Both the position numbers and the translations under genes were made by a program. From contig JACKEP010000015.1 in assembly GCA_020632915.1 (NCBI GenBank), forward strand, positions 70,473 to 134,472: 64,000 nt of DNA, written 5' to 3'. Source of the DNA: Alphaproteobacteria bacterium (GTDB taxonomy: Bacteria > Myxococcota_A > UBA796 > GCA-2862545). Positions 1 to 10,126 of this stretch are shown in pieces (positions within the stretch are counted from its first letter, which is position 1; the number at the start of each line of letters is the position of its first letter). A model generated the notes under the pieces. The model had not been told where the DNA came from. It saw only the letters and a program-made list of their open reading frames with translations, and did no database searches.

Positions 1-121
1 GGATGCTAGCGCACGCGGTCGGCGCCTGCGCGCGACGACGTCTCGTGGCTGGTACAGCAGCGACCGGATCGGGTAGCGTTCGTCGCATTGGTCTGCCGAT
101 CCGCTGCACCACGGAGGCACG

Positions 122-553
122 GTGTCCGACTACCTGCGCCAGCTTCTCGATCCCCAGAGCACCCACGAGGACTCGCTCTTCGTCAGCAAGGTGGCCGCGT
201 GCGCCATCCTGATGGAGCTCGCCGCCTCCGACGGCGAGACCGCCGCGGCCGAGGTCGACGCGATCACCCGCGTGATGACCACCCGGTTCGGCATCGAGGG
301 CCCCGCCGCGGCCATCTTGCGCACCATCGCCGACAACGCGCGCCTCGCCGGCCAGACCCACGAGGACTACGCGCGGTTCATCCGCGAGATGTGGCGGCCC
401 GACGACCGTCGCACGGTACTCGGGGCGATCCGCGAGGTGATCTGGGCCGACGGTCGGCTCGATCCCGGCGAGGAGACGCTGGTGTGGAAGGTGGCGGCCG
501 CCCTCGGCCTGCCCTTCGACGAGGTGCGCGGGATCCTGGCCGCCGGGGCCTGA
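122..553 (+). CDS. TerB-like protein
   Basis: A 143-residue, all-helical, acidic protein with no signal peptide, so probably cytoplasmic. It has the layout of the TerB (tellurite-resistance-like) family: two similar halves, each with a short acidic stretch (ASDGET near residue 35 and WADGRLDPGEE near residue 110) between helices. In known TerB proteins these acidic residues bind metal, and family members act in stress or membrane-associated signalling complexes. The start is GTG at 122, giving the N-terminus MSDYLRQLLDP. The gene stands alone; no other ter genes are visible. The family call is moderately secure, the role is not known. Confidence 0.65.
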   Translation: MSDYLRQLLDPQSTHEDSLFVSKVAACAILMELAASDGETAAAEVDAITRVMTTRFGIEGPAAAILRTIADNARLAGQTHEDYARFIREMWRPDDRRTVLGAIREVIWADGRLDPGEETLVWKVAAALGLPFDEVRGILAAGA

Positions 554-678
554 CCCGTCCGAGGGTGCGCGGGCGGTTGCACACCCGTGGTACCTTGGCA
601 CCACCTCGTCACACGATGTCGCGGCCGCCGGGCGGCGCGCACCGCGCGGACGGGGGCGCCCTCCCCGGAGTTCCCTCG

Positions 679-3600
679 ATGTCGGTCCGGTCGTTCCACG
701 GCGCGCGTGCGGTGGTGCACGCGGTCGGTGTGCTCCTCGTCGCCACCGCCTGCCAGGATCTGTCGGTCGTCACCAAGCCCGACGACCCCGTGTACATCCC
801 CGTCGACACCGAGGTCGTCGACAGCGACACCCCCACCACGCTGCTGCCCGAGCTGGTGTACGCGCCCGAGCTGCTGCCCTTCGGCTACGTCCCCGAGGGC
901 GACACGTCGACGCTGTCGGTGCTGGTGTCCAACGAGGGCGAGGCCGACCTGATCGTGCAGGATCTGGCGATCACCGGGTCCGCAGCCTTCTCGTGGTCGA
1001 TGGACGACGATCCGTTGGTCGTCGCACCCGGCGCAGCCGGCGAGATCCGGGTCACCTACACGGCCACAGCCGGCGACGACACGGGCACGCTGGGCTTCTC
1101 CAGCAACGATCCCTACCAGCCCGCGGGCCACGTGCTCCTCACCGGCACGGGGGCCGATCCGGGCCTCGTGGTGGTGCCCGACCCGCTCCACTTCGGCGAC
1201 GTGCTCGTGGGCGACGCCGCGTCCGAGGTGCTGACGCTGTCCAACCCGGGCAACAGCACCGTCACGGTCACCGGCTTCACGTCGAGCGAGGGAGCCTTCG
1301 CGATCCCGCCGCTCGGCGCGCCGCTCGTGCTCGACCCAGGCACGTCCACCAGCGTCGACGTCGTCTTCCAGCCCGTCGATCCGCAGCCCTACGCGGGCAC
1401 GATCACCGTCGCCAGCGACAGCCGGGTGCCGGTGGCACCGGTCGGCGTGGACGGACGGGGCGTGGCCCGACCCGAGGCCGTGTGCGACGCGGATCCGCCG
1501 CTGCTGTCCGCGCTCGGCGCCACCAGCACGTTCGTCGGCCACGACTCGGTCGACCCCCAGGGCAGCCCGCTCACCTACGACTGGCGCCTCGTGCGCGCGC
1601 CCACCGGTTCCGTCGTCACCCTGGCGGGCCTCGGGGCGGGCGCCGACCGCGGGCCGATCACGCCCGACCTCGCCGGCGCGTACGTCGCCGAGCTCGTGGT
1701 CACCAACGACCTGGGCCTGTCGTCCGACCCGTGTGTGGCCACGCTGCGCGTGGACGCCATCCCGGTGGTGGAGGCGGTGCCCGACCCCCTCGACTTCGGC
1801 GGCGTGTCGCTCGCCACGTCGTCGCAGCGCGACCTGACCGTGCGCAACGTCGGCAACACGCCCGTCACGGTGTCCGACGTGATCTCGGGCGACAGCCACT
1901 TCACCCTCACGTCGCCCGGCAGCACGGTGCTGGTGCCCGGCGCCACCGTCGCCGTCCCCGTGCGCTTCACCCCCACCGACCTGCCCACCGTGTCGGGCAC
2001 GCTGGTGGTGGTGTCCACGGCGCCCTCGGCCACGGCCACGGCCACGGGTCACGGCATCGCCAGCCAGCCCGAGGCCGACTGTGCGGCCGTCCCGCCCGTC
2101 GTGTCCACGCTGGGCGGCGTCACGACGCTGCAGGGTAGCGGCTCCACCGACCCCCAGGGCCGACCGCTCACCTACGCGTGGACGCTCACCGGCGTGCCGT
2201 CGGGGTCTACGCTCTCGCTCGTGGGCACCGGCACGGGCGCCGATCGCGGGCCGCTGGTGCCCGACCTCGCCGGCACCTACACGGCCTCGCTCGTGGTCAC
2301 CAACGACCTCGGGCTGGCCTCGGCGCCGTGCGCCACGTCGTTCTCGGTCGACGCCCTCCCGCGGGTGGTCGCCTGGCCCGACCCGCTCGACTTCGGCGAC
2401 GTCACCCCCGGCGGCGGATCCACCCGCCAGCTCAACGTGCGCAACACGGGCAACGCGCCGGCCACGGTCACCGCGGTCGACAGCAGCAACGGCCGCTTCC
2501 AGGCGTCCCCGTTCGCCGCCACCTCGCTGGCCCCCGGGCAGAGCCTGGTGGTCGACGTGGGCTTCCGTCCCACGGTCCTGGGTGCGGTCAGCGGCACGCT
2601 GACGGTGGTGTCCACGGCACCCCCGCCCGCAGCCACGGTCACCGTCACCGGTCGTGGCGTGGCCGACGCACCGGTGGCCGACTGCCGCGTGGTGCCCCCG
2701 GTCATCTCCACGCTGAACGGCACCGCCACGTTCGTCGGCAGCGGCTCCTCCGACCCGCAGGGGCGCACGCTCACCTACGTGTGGACGCTCACCGGCAGCC
2801 CGGCGGGCAGCGCGCTGGCGATGCCGGCAGGCGGGGCCGACCGCGGCCCGGTCACGCCCGACCTCGCGGGCACCTACACGGCCTCGCTGGTGGTCACCAA
2901 CGATCTCGGCCTGACGTCGGCCCCGTGCACCACGGCCCTGCAGGTCGATCCGATCCGTCGCATCGAGGCCACGCCCGATCCGCTCGCGTTCGGCACGGTG
3001 CAGGTCGGTCAGCAGCTCACCCGCGCGCTCACCCTCACCAGCACCGGCAACGCACCGGTCACGGTCACCGGCCTGTCGTCCAGCAACAGCCGCTTCCTCA
3101 CGGGCACGCCGGGCGTCGGTTCGCTCGCGCCGGGGGCGTCCACCACGGTGGACGTCACGTTCGCGCCCGACAGCGACGGCAGCGTCACCAGCACGCTCAC
3201 CGTCCAGGGCAACGCGAGCCCGGCGGCGTCCGTCACCGCGACGGGCAACGGCCAGGGCCTCGACCCCGTCGCGGTCTGCCGCGCCGATCCCACCACCGTG
3301 GTCGCGATCCACGAGACCTTCGACCTCATCGGCCACGACTCGTACGACCCGCTGGGTCGCCCGCTCACCTACGAGTGGGTGCGCACCGAGCGCCCCACGG
3401 GGTCGAGCTGGCTGATCGGCGGCGGCACCACCGCCGACCGCGGACCGTTCACGCCCGAGGTGGTGGGCACCTACCGGGCACGCCTGATCGTCACGAACGA
3501 CCTCGGGCGCAGCTCCGCGCCGTGTTTCGCCGAGCTGTACGCCGAGCCCAACGCCGATCTCTGGATCGAGATGTTCTGGGAGCACGCGGGCGACGACATG

Positions 3601-3975
3601 GACCTGCACCTGATCCGCGACGGGGCCCAGCGCAACGACAGCAACGACGACTGCTACTACAGCAACTGCGTGGGCGGCGGGCCGCGGTGGGGCGTGGCGG
3701 GCACGGCCGACGACCCGTTCCTCGACCTCGACGACATCCACGGCGACGGCCCCGAGAACATCAACATCGCGCGGCCTGCCGACGGCGCCTACCGCGTCGA
3801 GGTCCGCGACTTCCCCCAGAGCGTCTACAACGGCGCCAACGACGTCACCGTGCGCGTCTACATCGCAGGGGTGCTGGTGTTCGAGGACACGCGCACCGTC
3901 ACCGGCGAAGACTCCTGGACCCGCTTCGTGCGCATCGACTGGGCCAACGGCACCGGCCGCGTCACGCCGCTGTAG
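679..3975 (+). CDS. Large secreted lipoprotein with alternating ASH-like and PKD-like domains
   Basis: A 1098-residue predicted lipoprotein. The start at 679 gives a signal peptide ending in the lipobox VATAC (Cys25); the frame is open further upstream but without a signal sequence. After an acidic linker come two ASH (ASPM/SPD-2/Hydin) modules with the PxxLxFGxV signature. Then PKD-like modules (DPQGxPLTYxW) alternate with further ASH modules, giving about five ASH and four PKD-like units. Residues from about 960 form a C-terminal domain (MFWEHAGDDMDLHL) like those closing many myxobacterial surface proteins. The likely place is the outer membrane surface, in adhesion or envelope structure; substrate unknown. 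Repeats are diverged, so this is an old array. Confidence 0.75.
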   Translation: MSVRSFHGARAVVHAVGVLLVATACQDLSVVTKPDDPVYIPVDTEVVDSDTPTTLLPELVYAPELLPFGYVPEGDTSTLSVLVSNEGEADLIVQDLAITGSAAFSWSMDDDPLVVAPGAAGEIRVTYTATAGDDTGTLGFSSNDPYQPAGHVLLTGTGADPGLVVVPDPLHFGDVLVGDAASEVLTLSNPGNSTVTVTGFTSSEGAFAIPPLGAPLVLDPGTSTSVDVVFQPVDPQPYAGTITVASDSRVPVAPVGVDGRGVARPEAVCDADPPLLSALGATSTFVGHDSVDPQGSPLTYDWRLVRAPTGSVVTLAGLGAGADRGPITPDLAGAYVAELVVTNDLGLSSDPCVATLRVDAIPVVEAVPDPLDFGGVSLATSSQRDLTVRNVGNTPVTVSDVISGDSHFTLTSPGSTVLVPGATVAVPVRFTPTDLPTVSGTLVVVSTAPSATATATGHGIASQPEADCAAVPPVVSTLGGVTTLQGSGSTDPQGRPLTYAWTLTGVPSGSTLSLVGTGTGADRGPLVPDLAGTYTASLVVTNDLGLASAPCATSFSVDALPRVVAWPDPLDFGDVTPGGGSTRQLNVRNTGNAPATVTAVDSSNGRFQASPFAATSLAPGQSLVVDVGFRPTVLGAVSGTLTVVSTAPPPAATVTVTGRGVADAPVADCRVVPPVISTLNGTATFVGSGSSDPQGRTLTYVWTLTGSPAGSALAMPAGGADRGPVTPDLAGTYTASLVVTNDLGLTSAPCTTALQVDPIRRIEATPDPLAFGTVQVGQQLTRALTLTSTGNAPVTVTGLSSSNSRFLTGTPGVGSLAPGASTTVDVTFAPDSDGSVTSTLTVQGNASPAASVTATGNGQGLDPVAVCRADPTTVVAIHETFDLIGHDSYDPLGRPLTYEWVRTERPTGSSWLIGGGTTADRGPFTPEVVGTYRARLIVTNDLGRSSAPCFAELYAEPNADLWIEMFWEHAGDDMDLHLIRDGAQRNDSNDDCYYSNCVGGGPRWGVAGTADDPFLDLDDIHGDGPENINIARPADGAYRVEVRDFPQSVYNGANDVTVRVYIAGVLVFEDTRTVTGEDSWTRFVRIDWANGTGRVTPL

Positions 3976-4003
3976 CGCCGGGCGCGAGGGGGAGAAAGCA
4001 GCG

Positions 4004-4034
4004 AGGGCCGCCCCCCGGGGTGGGGAGCGGCCCT
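4004..4034. terminator. Bidirectional hairpin between convergent genes
   Basis: AGGGCCGC and GCGGCCCT form an 8-bp stem around an inner CCCC/GGGG pairing. It sits between the ends of two convergent genes (the ASH/PKD lipoprotein and glutamine synthetase). There is no long T-run on either side, so its strength as an intrinsic terminator is uncertain. Confidence 0.6.
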
Positions 4035-4051
4035 GCGCGATGGCCCGACGG

Positions 4052-5056
4052 TCAGGCGCGGTCGGAGCAGACCGTGTCGACGATGAGGCGCGTGACCAGG
4101 TACGGATCACAGTTGGCGTTCGGGCGGCGATCCTCGATGTAGCCCTTGCCGTCGATCTTGACCTGCCAGGGGATGCGGACCGACGCGCCACGGTCGGACA
4201 CGCCGTAGGAGAAGGTGTCCCACTTCTGCGTCTCGTGGTGACCCGTGAGGCGGTCCTCGATGCCGTGGCCGTAGGCCTTGACGTGCTTCATCGGGTCCTT
4301 GGACAGCGCCTCGCAGGCGGCGATGATCGCGTCGTAGGACTCACGCATCTCGTTGGTGGAGAAGTTGGTGTGGCAGCCGGCGCCGTTCCAGTCGCCGCGG
4401 GCCGGCTTCGGATCGAACGTGGCGTCGCAGTCGTAGTGCTCGGCGATGCGGCAGAGCAGCCACCGTGCCAGGATCAGGTGGTCGGAGACCTCCAGCGGGC
4501 CGCACGGACCGACCTGGAACTCCCACTGACCGGGCATGACCTCGGCGTTGATGCCGGCGATCTTCAGACCGGCCTCGAGGCAGGCCTCGAGGTGGGCCTC
4601 GACGAGGTCACGGCCGAAGATCTGGCTGCCGCCGACACCGCAGTAGTACGGGCCCTGGGGCGCCGGGTAGCCGTTGGTGGGGAAGCCCAGCGGCGTGCCG
4701 TCGAACTTCATGAGCGTGTACTCCTGCTCGAGGCCGAACCAGGAGTCGAAGCTCGCGTACTTCTCCGCCACCTCGCGCAGCGGGGCGCGCGTGTTGGTGG
4801 GGTGCGGGGTCATGTCGGTGAGGTAGACCTCGCAGAGCACCAGCTTGTCGTCGCCGCCGCGGATCGGATCCGGCACGATGCAGACGGGCTTGAGCACGCA
4901 GTCGGAGGCCTTGCCGGGCGCCTGGTTGGTCGACGACCCGTCGAAGCCCCAGATGCCGGGCTCCTCGCCGAGCGGGATGATCTTGGTCTTCGAACGCATC
5001 AGGGGGCTCGGCTTGGTGCCGTCCATCCAGATGTACTCCGCCTTGTAGACGCTCAT
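4052..5056 (-). CDS. glnII: Glutamine synthetase, type II (GSII)
   Basis: This enzyme makes glutamine from glutamate, ammonia and ATP in the cytoplasm. At 334 residues it has the length of the eukaryote-type GSII family, well below the roughly 470 residues of GSI. Family signatures are visible: WGFDGSSTNQA near residue 37, FGLEQEYTL near residue 107 (metal-binding glutamates), NAEVMPGQWEFQ near residue 170, NGAGCHTN near residue 225 and EDRRPNANCDPY near the C-terminus. GSII in bacteria is known from actinomycetes, rhizobia and some Myxococcota. It lies alone on the minus strand, with a promoter region of about 250 bp to its right and no PII gene nearby. Confidence 0.93.
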   Translation of the reverse strand: MSVYKAEYIWMDGTKPSPLMRSKTKIIPLGEEPGIWGFDGSSTNQAPGKASDCVLKPVCIVPDPIRGGDDKLVLCEVYLTDMTPHPTNTRAPLREVAEKYASFDSWFGLEQEYTLMKFDGTPLGFPTNGYPAPQGPYYCGVGGSQIFGRDLVEAHLEACLEAGLKIAGINAEVMPGQWEFQVGPCGPLEVSDHLILARWLLCRIAEHYDCDATFDPKPARGDWNGAGCHTNFSTNEMRESYDAIIAACEALSKDPMKHVKAYGHGIEDRLTGHHETQKWDTFSYGVSDRGASVRIPWQVKIDGKGYIEDRRPNANCDPYLVTRLIVDTVCSDRA

Positions 5057-5306
5057 GTAGGTCCTCCCACCCGGCTAGGGTCGTGGCGCACGCACACCGG
5101 AGGGTCGATGGCGTGGTCGCGCGCCATAGCCACCGAGGTGACCTGTCGCAAGAATCGAGGTTGGCCCGATGCGGGGGCGGATCCAGCGACGATCGTCACG
5201 TCGGAGGCGCGGATCCGTTGACACACCCTTGTCGAGCCGCGACCCCCGCGTAGGATTCGGGCGAAATCCTACGCGGTGGTAGGAAAATGCGACGCGCCGG
5301 AGCGCG

Positions 5307-5915
<609 letters not shown>

Positions 5916-6046
5916 GATGGGCCTCCATCCCAGGGGAGGGCAGGCTAGCGGACCCGCGGGCGCGGCGGCTGTGGCATGGGGTCGCATGCGACAACCTGCC
6001 GCGTGGGGGATCGGCCGCCTGGGACGGGCGCGGCGCGGTCAGGCGG

Positions 6047-7354
6047 TCAGGCGGTCAGGTGGGCCTCCAGGAGGGCGACGCGCGGATCGGCGGTGGCCGT
6101 GACCTGGCGCAGGCGGTCGGCCAGCGACGTCCAGCCCCCGTCCTGGCGGGCGCGCGCGACCAGCGCCGCCAGGTAGAGGTCCTCCCACACGGGCTGCTGG
6201 ACGAGGCCGTGGGCGGTCTCGGCGAGCTCGAGCGCGCGGTCGCGCTCCAGGCCGTCCTCCAGGTACAGGGTGGCGAGCATCCGGTAGGTGTCGAGGTCGG
6301 GCGGCCGGTAGCCGCAGCGTCCGGGCTCACACACCGTTTGCGACAGGCTCTTCTCCAGCGCCTGCATCGCCGCCACCCGGTGGCCGCCCTTGACCCGCAC
6401 GCGGGCGAGCGCCACGTAGATCGGCGGCTGGGCGCCGAACGTCCGCAGCATCTCGCGGAGCACGGCCTCGGCCTCGGCGAGCTCGCCGCGGGCCTCCAGC
6501 ACCCCGGCGTAGAGCCCGGCGCCGAGGGTCTTGTCCTGCTTGCGCAGCGCCACCAGCAGGCCGTGGGCCTCGTCGGCGCTACCCGACTGCACCAGCGCCT
6601 GCGCCAGCAGCACGCCGGTGTGGTGCTGGCCGATGACGTGGTGGCCGCCGGCGCGCTCGGCGAACGCACGCCACGCCCGCGCCGCAGCGGCCGGATCCCG
6701 GAGCGACCACGCCGCGCGCGCCCGCTCGTGCAGGACGAGGGGGTTGTCGTCGGGCAGCGCCATCAGGGCGCCGAGGGCGGCCTCGTGGTGGCCGTCCTCC
6801 AGGTCGAACACCGCCTGGGTGAAGGCGGCGCCCAGGTCGAGCACGCTGCCACGCAGGGACTCGGGGTAGGCGTCGATGAGCATCGCGAGGCGGGCCTTCA
6901 TCGCCTCGGCCTCGTCGTCGCCGATGCCCTCGGGAAGGGCGAGCTGGTCTTCGAGGTGGGTGCCGCGGAAGCCCTCGTTGACCTCGGCGAGACGCTCGGC
7001 CTCCTTGTGGGCGGCGAGCTGGGCGTCGTGGGCGCGCTCGCGCTGCATCGCGCGGATGTGCGCCCGCATCTGGACCAGCTCGGCGTGCACGTGGGGAGGC
7101 GCGAACTCGGCCGCGAGCTCCAGGTGGTGGGCGACCCGCTCGTCGTCCCCGGCCTGCGCCCAGGACTCGGCCGTGGCCAGGTTGAGCCGCGCCAGGGCCT
7201 CCTCGGCCTGCTCGACGATCTCGCCGGCACCGGGCAGGTCGCCCAGGTCGAGCGCGTCGAGGCGGGCGTCGGCCCAGCGACCGGCCATCAGGTGGGCGCG
7301 CGCCTTGGCGAGCTTCTTCTCGGGGGATGGCGACAGCCAGGACAGCAGGCCCAT
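6047..7354 (-). CDS. TPR-like helical repeat protein
   Basis: A 435-residue protein made of helix pairs rich in Ala and Leu (AEAVLREMLRTFGAQPPIYVALARVRVKGG, DTYRMLATLYLEDGLERDRALELAETAHGL), typical of tetratricopeptide repeats. Such repeats act as protein-protein scaffolds. The N-terminus MGLLSWLSPSPEKKLAKARAHL is only weakly hydrophobic and is not a convincing signal peptide, so a cytoplasmic location is likely. It starts about 50 bp after the def gene on the same strand and is probably co-transcribed with it. Three 8-bp tandem copies of GGTCAGGC lie at and beyond its stop codon. No more specific family can be named. Confidence 0.7.
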   Translation of the reverse strand: MGLLSWLSPSPEKKLAKARAHLMAGRWADARLDALDLGDLPGAGEIVEQAEEALARLNLATAESWAQAGDDERVAHHLELAAEFAPPHVHAELVQMRAHIRAMQRERAHDAQLAAHKEAERLAEVNEGFRGTHLEDQLALPEGIGDDEAEAMKARLAMLIDAYPESLRGSVLDLGAAFTQAVFDLEDGHHEAALGALMALPDDNPLVLHERARAAWSLRDPAAAARAWRAFAERAGGHHVIGQHHTGVLLAQALVQSGSADEAHGLLVALRKQDKTLGAGLYAGVLEARGELAEAEAVLREMLRTFGAQPPIYVALARVRVKGGHRVAAMQALEKSLSQTVCEPGRCGYRPPDLDTYRMLATLYLEDGLERDRALELAETAHGLVQQPVWEDLYLAALVARARQDGGWTSLADRLRQVTATADPRVALLEAHLTA

Positions 7355-7405
7355 GGGGGCTCCCGGGGGTGGGTCGACGGGGGTGGCGACGGGTCGGAGG
7401 TGGGG

Positions 7406-7978
7406 TCAGTCGGCGGACAGGACGAGGATCTCGTCCTCGACCTTGGGCGGCGTGCGCGCGCCGCGGACGTAGCGGTCGAGCGGTCCGTGACGCTCGACCT
7501 CGTCGGTGAAGGCGAGGGTGATGCGGTCGACCTTGTCGACGTACAGGACCCCGTCGAGGTGGTCGCACTCGTGCTGCACGACGACGGCGGGGAAGCCCTT
7601 GAGCTCGTAGGACTTCGGCGTGCCGTCGCGGTCGAGCGCGTCGACCCGGATGTGGGCCGGTCGCTCCACGACGCCGCGCAGGCCGTCGACCGACAGGCAG
7701 CCCTCCAGGGTGCGCGTGGTCAGATCGGACAGGGGGCGGATCCGCGGGTTGATCAGGAACTCGGGCCCGGTCTCGGCGTCGAGGACGAGCACCACCGCGC
7801 GCAGCGAGGTGTGCACCTGCGGCGCCGCGAGGCCGGCCCCGTCGTACTCGTCCATCGTCTCCAGCATGTCGTCGAGGAAGCGCTGGAACGCCGGCGAGGC
7901 GAGCTGCGCCTCGGAGACCGGCTCGGCGACGACACGCAGGATCGGATGGCCCATCTGGGCGACCTTGAGGATGGCCAC
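7406..7978 (-). CDS. def: Peptide deformylase
   Basis: This enzyme removes the formyl group from the N-terminal methionine of new proteins, using a metal ion (usually iron) at the ribosome exit. All three family motifs are present: GAGLAAPQ (residues 47-54), EGCLS, whose Cys is a metal ligand, and QHECDHLDG, with two His ligands and the catalytic Glu. The start chosen is GTG at 7978, giving VAILKVAQMGHPILR, the usual N-terminus of the family; the open frame upstream to 8092 has no family match. At 190 residues it has normal length. No fmt gene is visible beside it; the downstream partner is the TPR gene. Confidence 0.95.
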   Translation of the reverse strand: MAILKVAQMGHPILRVVAEPVSEAQLASPAFQRFLDDMLETMDEYDGAGLAAPQVHTSLRAVVLVLDAETGPEFLINPRIRPLSDLTTRTLEGCLSVDGLRGVVERPAHIRVDALDRDGTPKSYELKGFPAVVVQHECDHLDGVLYVDKVDRITLAFTDEVERHGPLDRYVRGARTPPKVEDEILVLSAD

Positions 7979-8076
7979 GACAGCTCCGCGCAGGCAGGGA
8001 CGGTCAGCATAGACACCTCCTCGCCGGTCGGAAAGCGCATGGCCCGCGTGCGGCCGTGCATGGTAGGTGCCCGGCC

Positions 8077-9345
8077 ATGGCCAAGACCCCATCGCCCTGG
8101 TTCGTCAGCCTGCTCGCCGCGTGCCTGGCGTGGCACGCCCTCGTCCTCGTCGACCACGCCCGGCAGGCGCTGCGCGACAGCACGGGCCGCGACTTCGCGT
8201 CGTACTATTTCGCCGAGAAGGTCGCGCTCGCTGGCGGCGATCCCTACGACAAGGCCAGCCTCGGCGCCGAGGCCCGCGACGACGGGTCCCGGCGGGGCGT
8301 GCACCCGTTCTTCTACCCGCCGCCCTACCTGCTCACGATGCTCTGGGTCGAGCCGCTGTCGCTCGTCGACGCCTACCGCGCCTGGTTCTGGCTCGACGAG
8401 CTGTTCGCGCTGCTGGCGCTGGCGGTCCTGTGGCGGTGGTGGCGGCCGCTCGGGCCCACGGTGGGCGTGGTGCTGGCCCTGTCGCTCGCCACGCTCACGG
8501 CCCTTCCGAACAACCACCTCATGGGCCAGATGAACCTGCCGGTGCTGGCGCTCACGCTGTGGGCGCTCCACCAGGAGGCGGAGGGGCGCTCGCTCCGCGC
8601 CGGTGCGGCGGCGGGGCTGGCGTGCATGATGAAGATGTCCCCGGCGCTGTTCGTGGCGTGGTGGCTGCTCCACGGACGCTATCGGGCCGTCGCCGCCTCG
8701 GTCGTGGCCGCCGTGGTGCTCACGCTGCTGTCGCTGGCTGTGGTGGGGCCGTCGCTGCAGTGGTCGTTCTACACCGACGTCCTCCCGGGCTTCGGCACTG
8801 GTCGCTACAACGGCCTGTCCGTGGGCATCGACCTGTTCGGCAACCACAGCCTTCCCAACCTGTACGACGAGGTGTTCCCCGCGGGCGGTGGTCACCTGGT
8901 GCTGTCCGACACGGCGCGGGTGCTGTCGACGCTGACGCTGGTCGCGCTGGTGGGCGCCACCGGCTGGGCCTTCCGGCGCCGGCCCGACGACCCGCTCGCC
9001 ACGGCGGCGCAGGTGGGCGGCGTGGCCGCGGCGATGCTGTTGGTCCCGGTGATCACCTACGAGCACCACCTGGTGTGGTTGTGGCCTGCCGCGGTGGCGT
9101 CGGTCACGGCGCTGGTGCACGGTCGCCTCGACCGGCGCTGGGCCGTCCCGCTCGGGCTCGCGCTCTGCGCGTGGTGCTACGATCTGGCCCAGCTCAAGGA
9201 ACTCTGGACCTGGTCCCGCGACGCGCTCCCCGCGGTGGCGTGGGGGATCCGCGAGGTGAAGATGTTCGCGATCGTGGTGATGTACGCGGCGTGCGTGGTG
9301 GTGGGCCGGTCCACGGCGCCGGCGCCGCAGGGGGTGTCGGCATGA
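8077..9345 (+). CDS. GT87-type polyprenyl-phosphate-dependent glycosyltransferase
   Basis: A 422-residue integral membrane protein with about ten hydrophobic segments. The early motif RDFASYYFAEKVALAGGDPYD and the FFYPPPYL segment match the DUF2029/GT87 family, which uses polyprenyl-phosphate sugars (as in mycobacterial mannosyltransferases PimE and relatives) to add sugars outside the cytoplasmic membrane. The early Asp is the expected catalytic residue. The start at 8077 (MAKTPSPWF) places the first membrane helix correctly; an in-frame ATG at 8056 is possible. The stop overlaps the start of the next gene by four bases, which indicates translational coupling. The sugar and acceptor are unknown. 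Confidence 0.75.
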   Translation: MAKTPSPWFVSLLAACLAWHALVLVDHARQALRDSTGRDFASYYFAEKVALAGGDPYDKASLGAEARDDGSRRGVHPFFYPPPYLLTMLWVEPLSLVDAYRAWFWLDELFALLALAVLWRWWRPLGPTVGVVLALSLATLTALPNNHLMGQMNLPVLALTLWALHQEAEGRSLRAGAAAGLACMMKMSPALFVAWWLLHGRYRAVAASVVAAVVLTLLSLAVVGPSLQWSFYTDVLPGFGTGRYNGLSVGIDLFGNHSLPNLYDEVFPAGGGHLVLSDTARVLSTLTLVALVGATGWAFRRRPDDPLATAAQVGGVAAAMLLVPVITYEHHLVWLWPAAVASVTALVHGRLDRRWAVPLGLALCAWCYDLAQLKELWTWSRDALPAVAWGIREVKMFAIVVMYAACVVVGRSTAPAPQGVSA

Positions 9346-10091
9346 GGGCGCTCGTCACCGGTGCCGGGCACCGCGTGGGCCGCGCGATCGCCGTCGAGCT
9401 GGCCAAGGCCGGGTTCGAGGTCGCGATCCACTACCGGACGAGCCGGGCGGGCGCCGAAGCCACCCTCGCGGCCGTGCGCGCCGCCGGCAGCAACGGGCTC
9501 CTGGTCCATGGCGACCTCGCGCGCGTCTCCGAGGTCCACGGGGTGGTGGACGCCGTGCGCGGCGCGTGGGAGACGCTCGACCTGCTCGTGAACAACGCGT
9601 CGATGTTCAAGCCGGTGGCGTTCGAGGAGATCACGCTCGATCACTGGGAGACGATGATGGGCGTGCACGTGCGCGCTCCGTTCCTGCTCACCCAGGGCCT
9701 TCTGCCGCTGTTGCGCGCCGGCGGCGCCACGGAAGGCCGCGCGCCCGGTGAGGGTGGCGTGGTGGTCAACATCGCCGACATCGGCGCCGAGCGGCCGCTG
9801 CCCGGCTTCGCGGCCTACAGCGTGTCGAAGGCGGCGCTGGTGATGCTCACCAAGGCCCTGGCCGTCGAGCTCGCGCCGGCGGTGCGCTGCGTGGGCATCA
9901 GCCCCGGTCAGGTCGCGTGGCCGCCCGACTACGACGAGGACAAGCGCGAGCGCATCGCGCGTCGCATCCCGATGGGTCGCGTCGGCTCGCCCGGCGACGT
10001 GGCGCGGCTGGTGCGCTTCGTGGCGGTCGAGGGGGCCTACCTCAACGGCGTGATCCTGCCCGTCGACGGGGGACTCCAGGCCCGGTACTGA
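9342..10091 (+). CDS. SDR oxidoreductase, pteridine reductase (FolM/PTR1)-like
   Basis: A 249-residue short-chain dehydrogenase/reductase with a Rossmann fold for NAD(P)H. The cofactor motif is TGAGHRVGRAIA (residues 6-17), in the TGxxxRxGxxxA form of pteridine reductases such as PTR1 and FolM. NNAS is present near residue 84 and the catalytic pair YSVSK near residue 160. PTR1/FolM reduce dihydrobiopterin or dihydromonapterin. The start ATG overlaps the stop of the glycosyltransferase gene. folB, another pterin gene, lies 2.9 kb away on the same strand, which supports but does not prove a pterin substrate; an unrelated SDR substrate is the alternative. Confidence 0.75.
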   Translation: MRALVTGAGHRVGRAIAVELAKAGFEVAIHYRTSRAGAEATLAAVRAAGSNGLLVHGDLARVSEVHGVVDAVRGAWETLDLLVNNASMFKPVAFEEITLDHWETMMGVHVRAPFLLTQGLLPLLRAGGATEGRAPGEGGVVVNIADIGAERPLPGFAAYSVSKAALVMLTKALAVELAPAVRCVGISPGQVAWPPDYDEDKRERIARRIPMGRVGSPGDVARLVRFVAVEGAYLNGVILPVDGGLQARY

Positions 10092-10126
10092 TCGACGGCG
10101 CGCGACCGCGCGCAGCGGCGTCGGTG

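Noticed and set aside
88..678. Upstream extension of the ASH/PKD lipoprotein frame
   Set aside because: It overlaps the TerB-like gene in another frame, is Arg-rich, and would hide the signal peptide that begins at 679.
367..4191. A 1274-codon open frame on the minus strand opposite the ASH/PKD lipoprotein
   Set aside because: It is rich in Arg, His, Gly and Val with no domain, and mirrors a well-supported gene with signal peptide and repeats on the plus strand. Long shadow frames are common in such GC-rich DNA.
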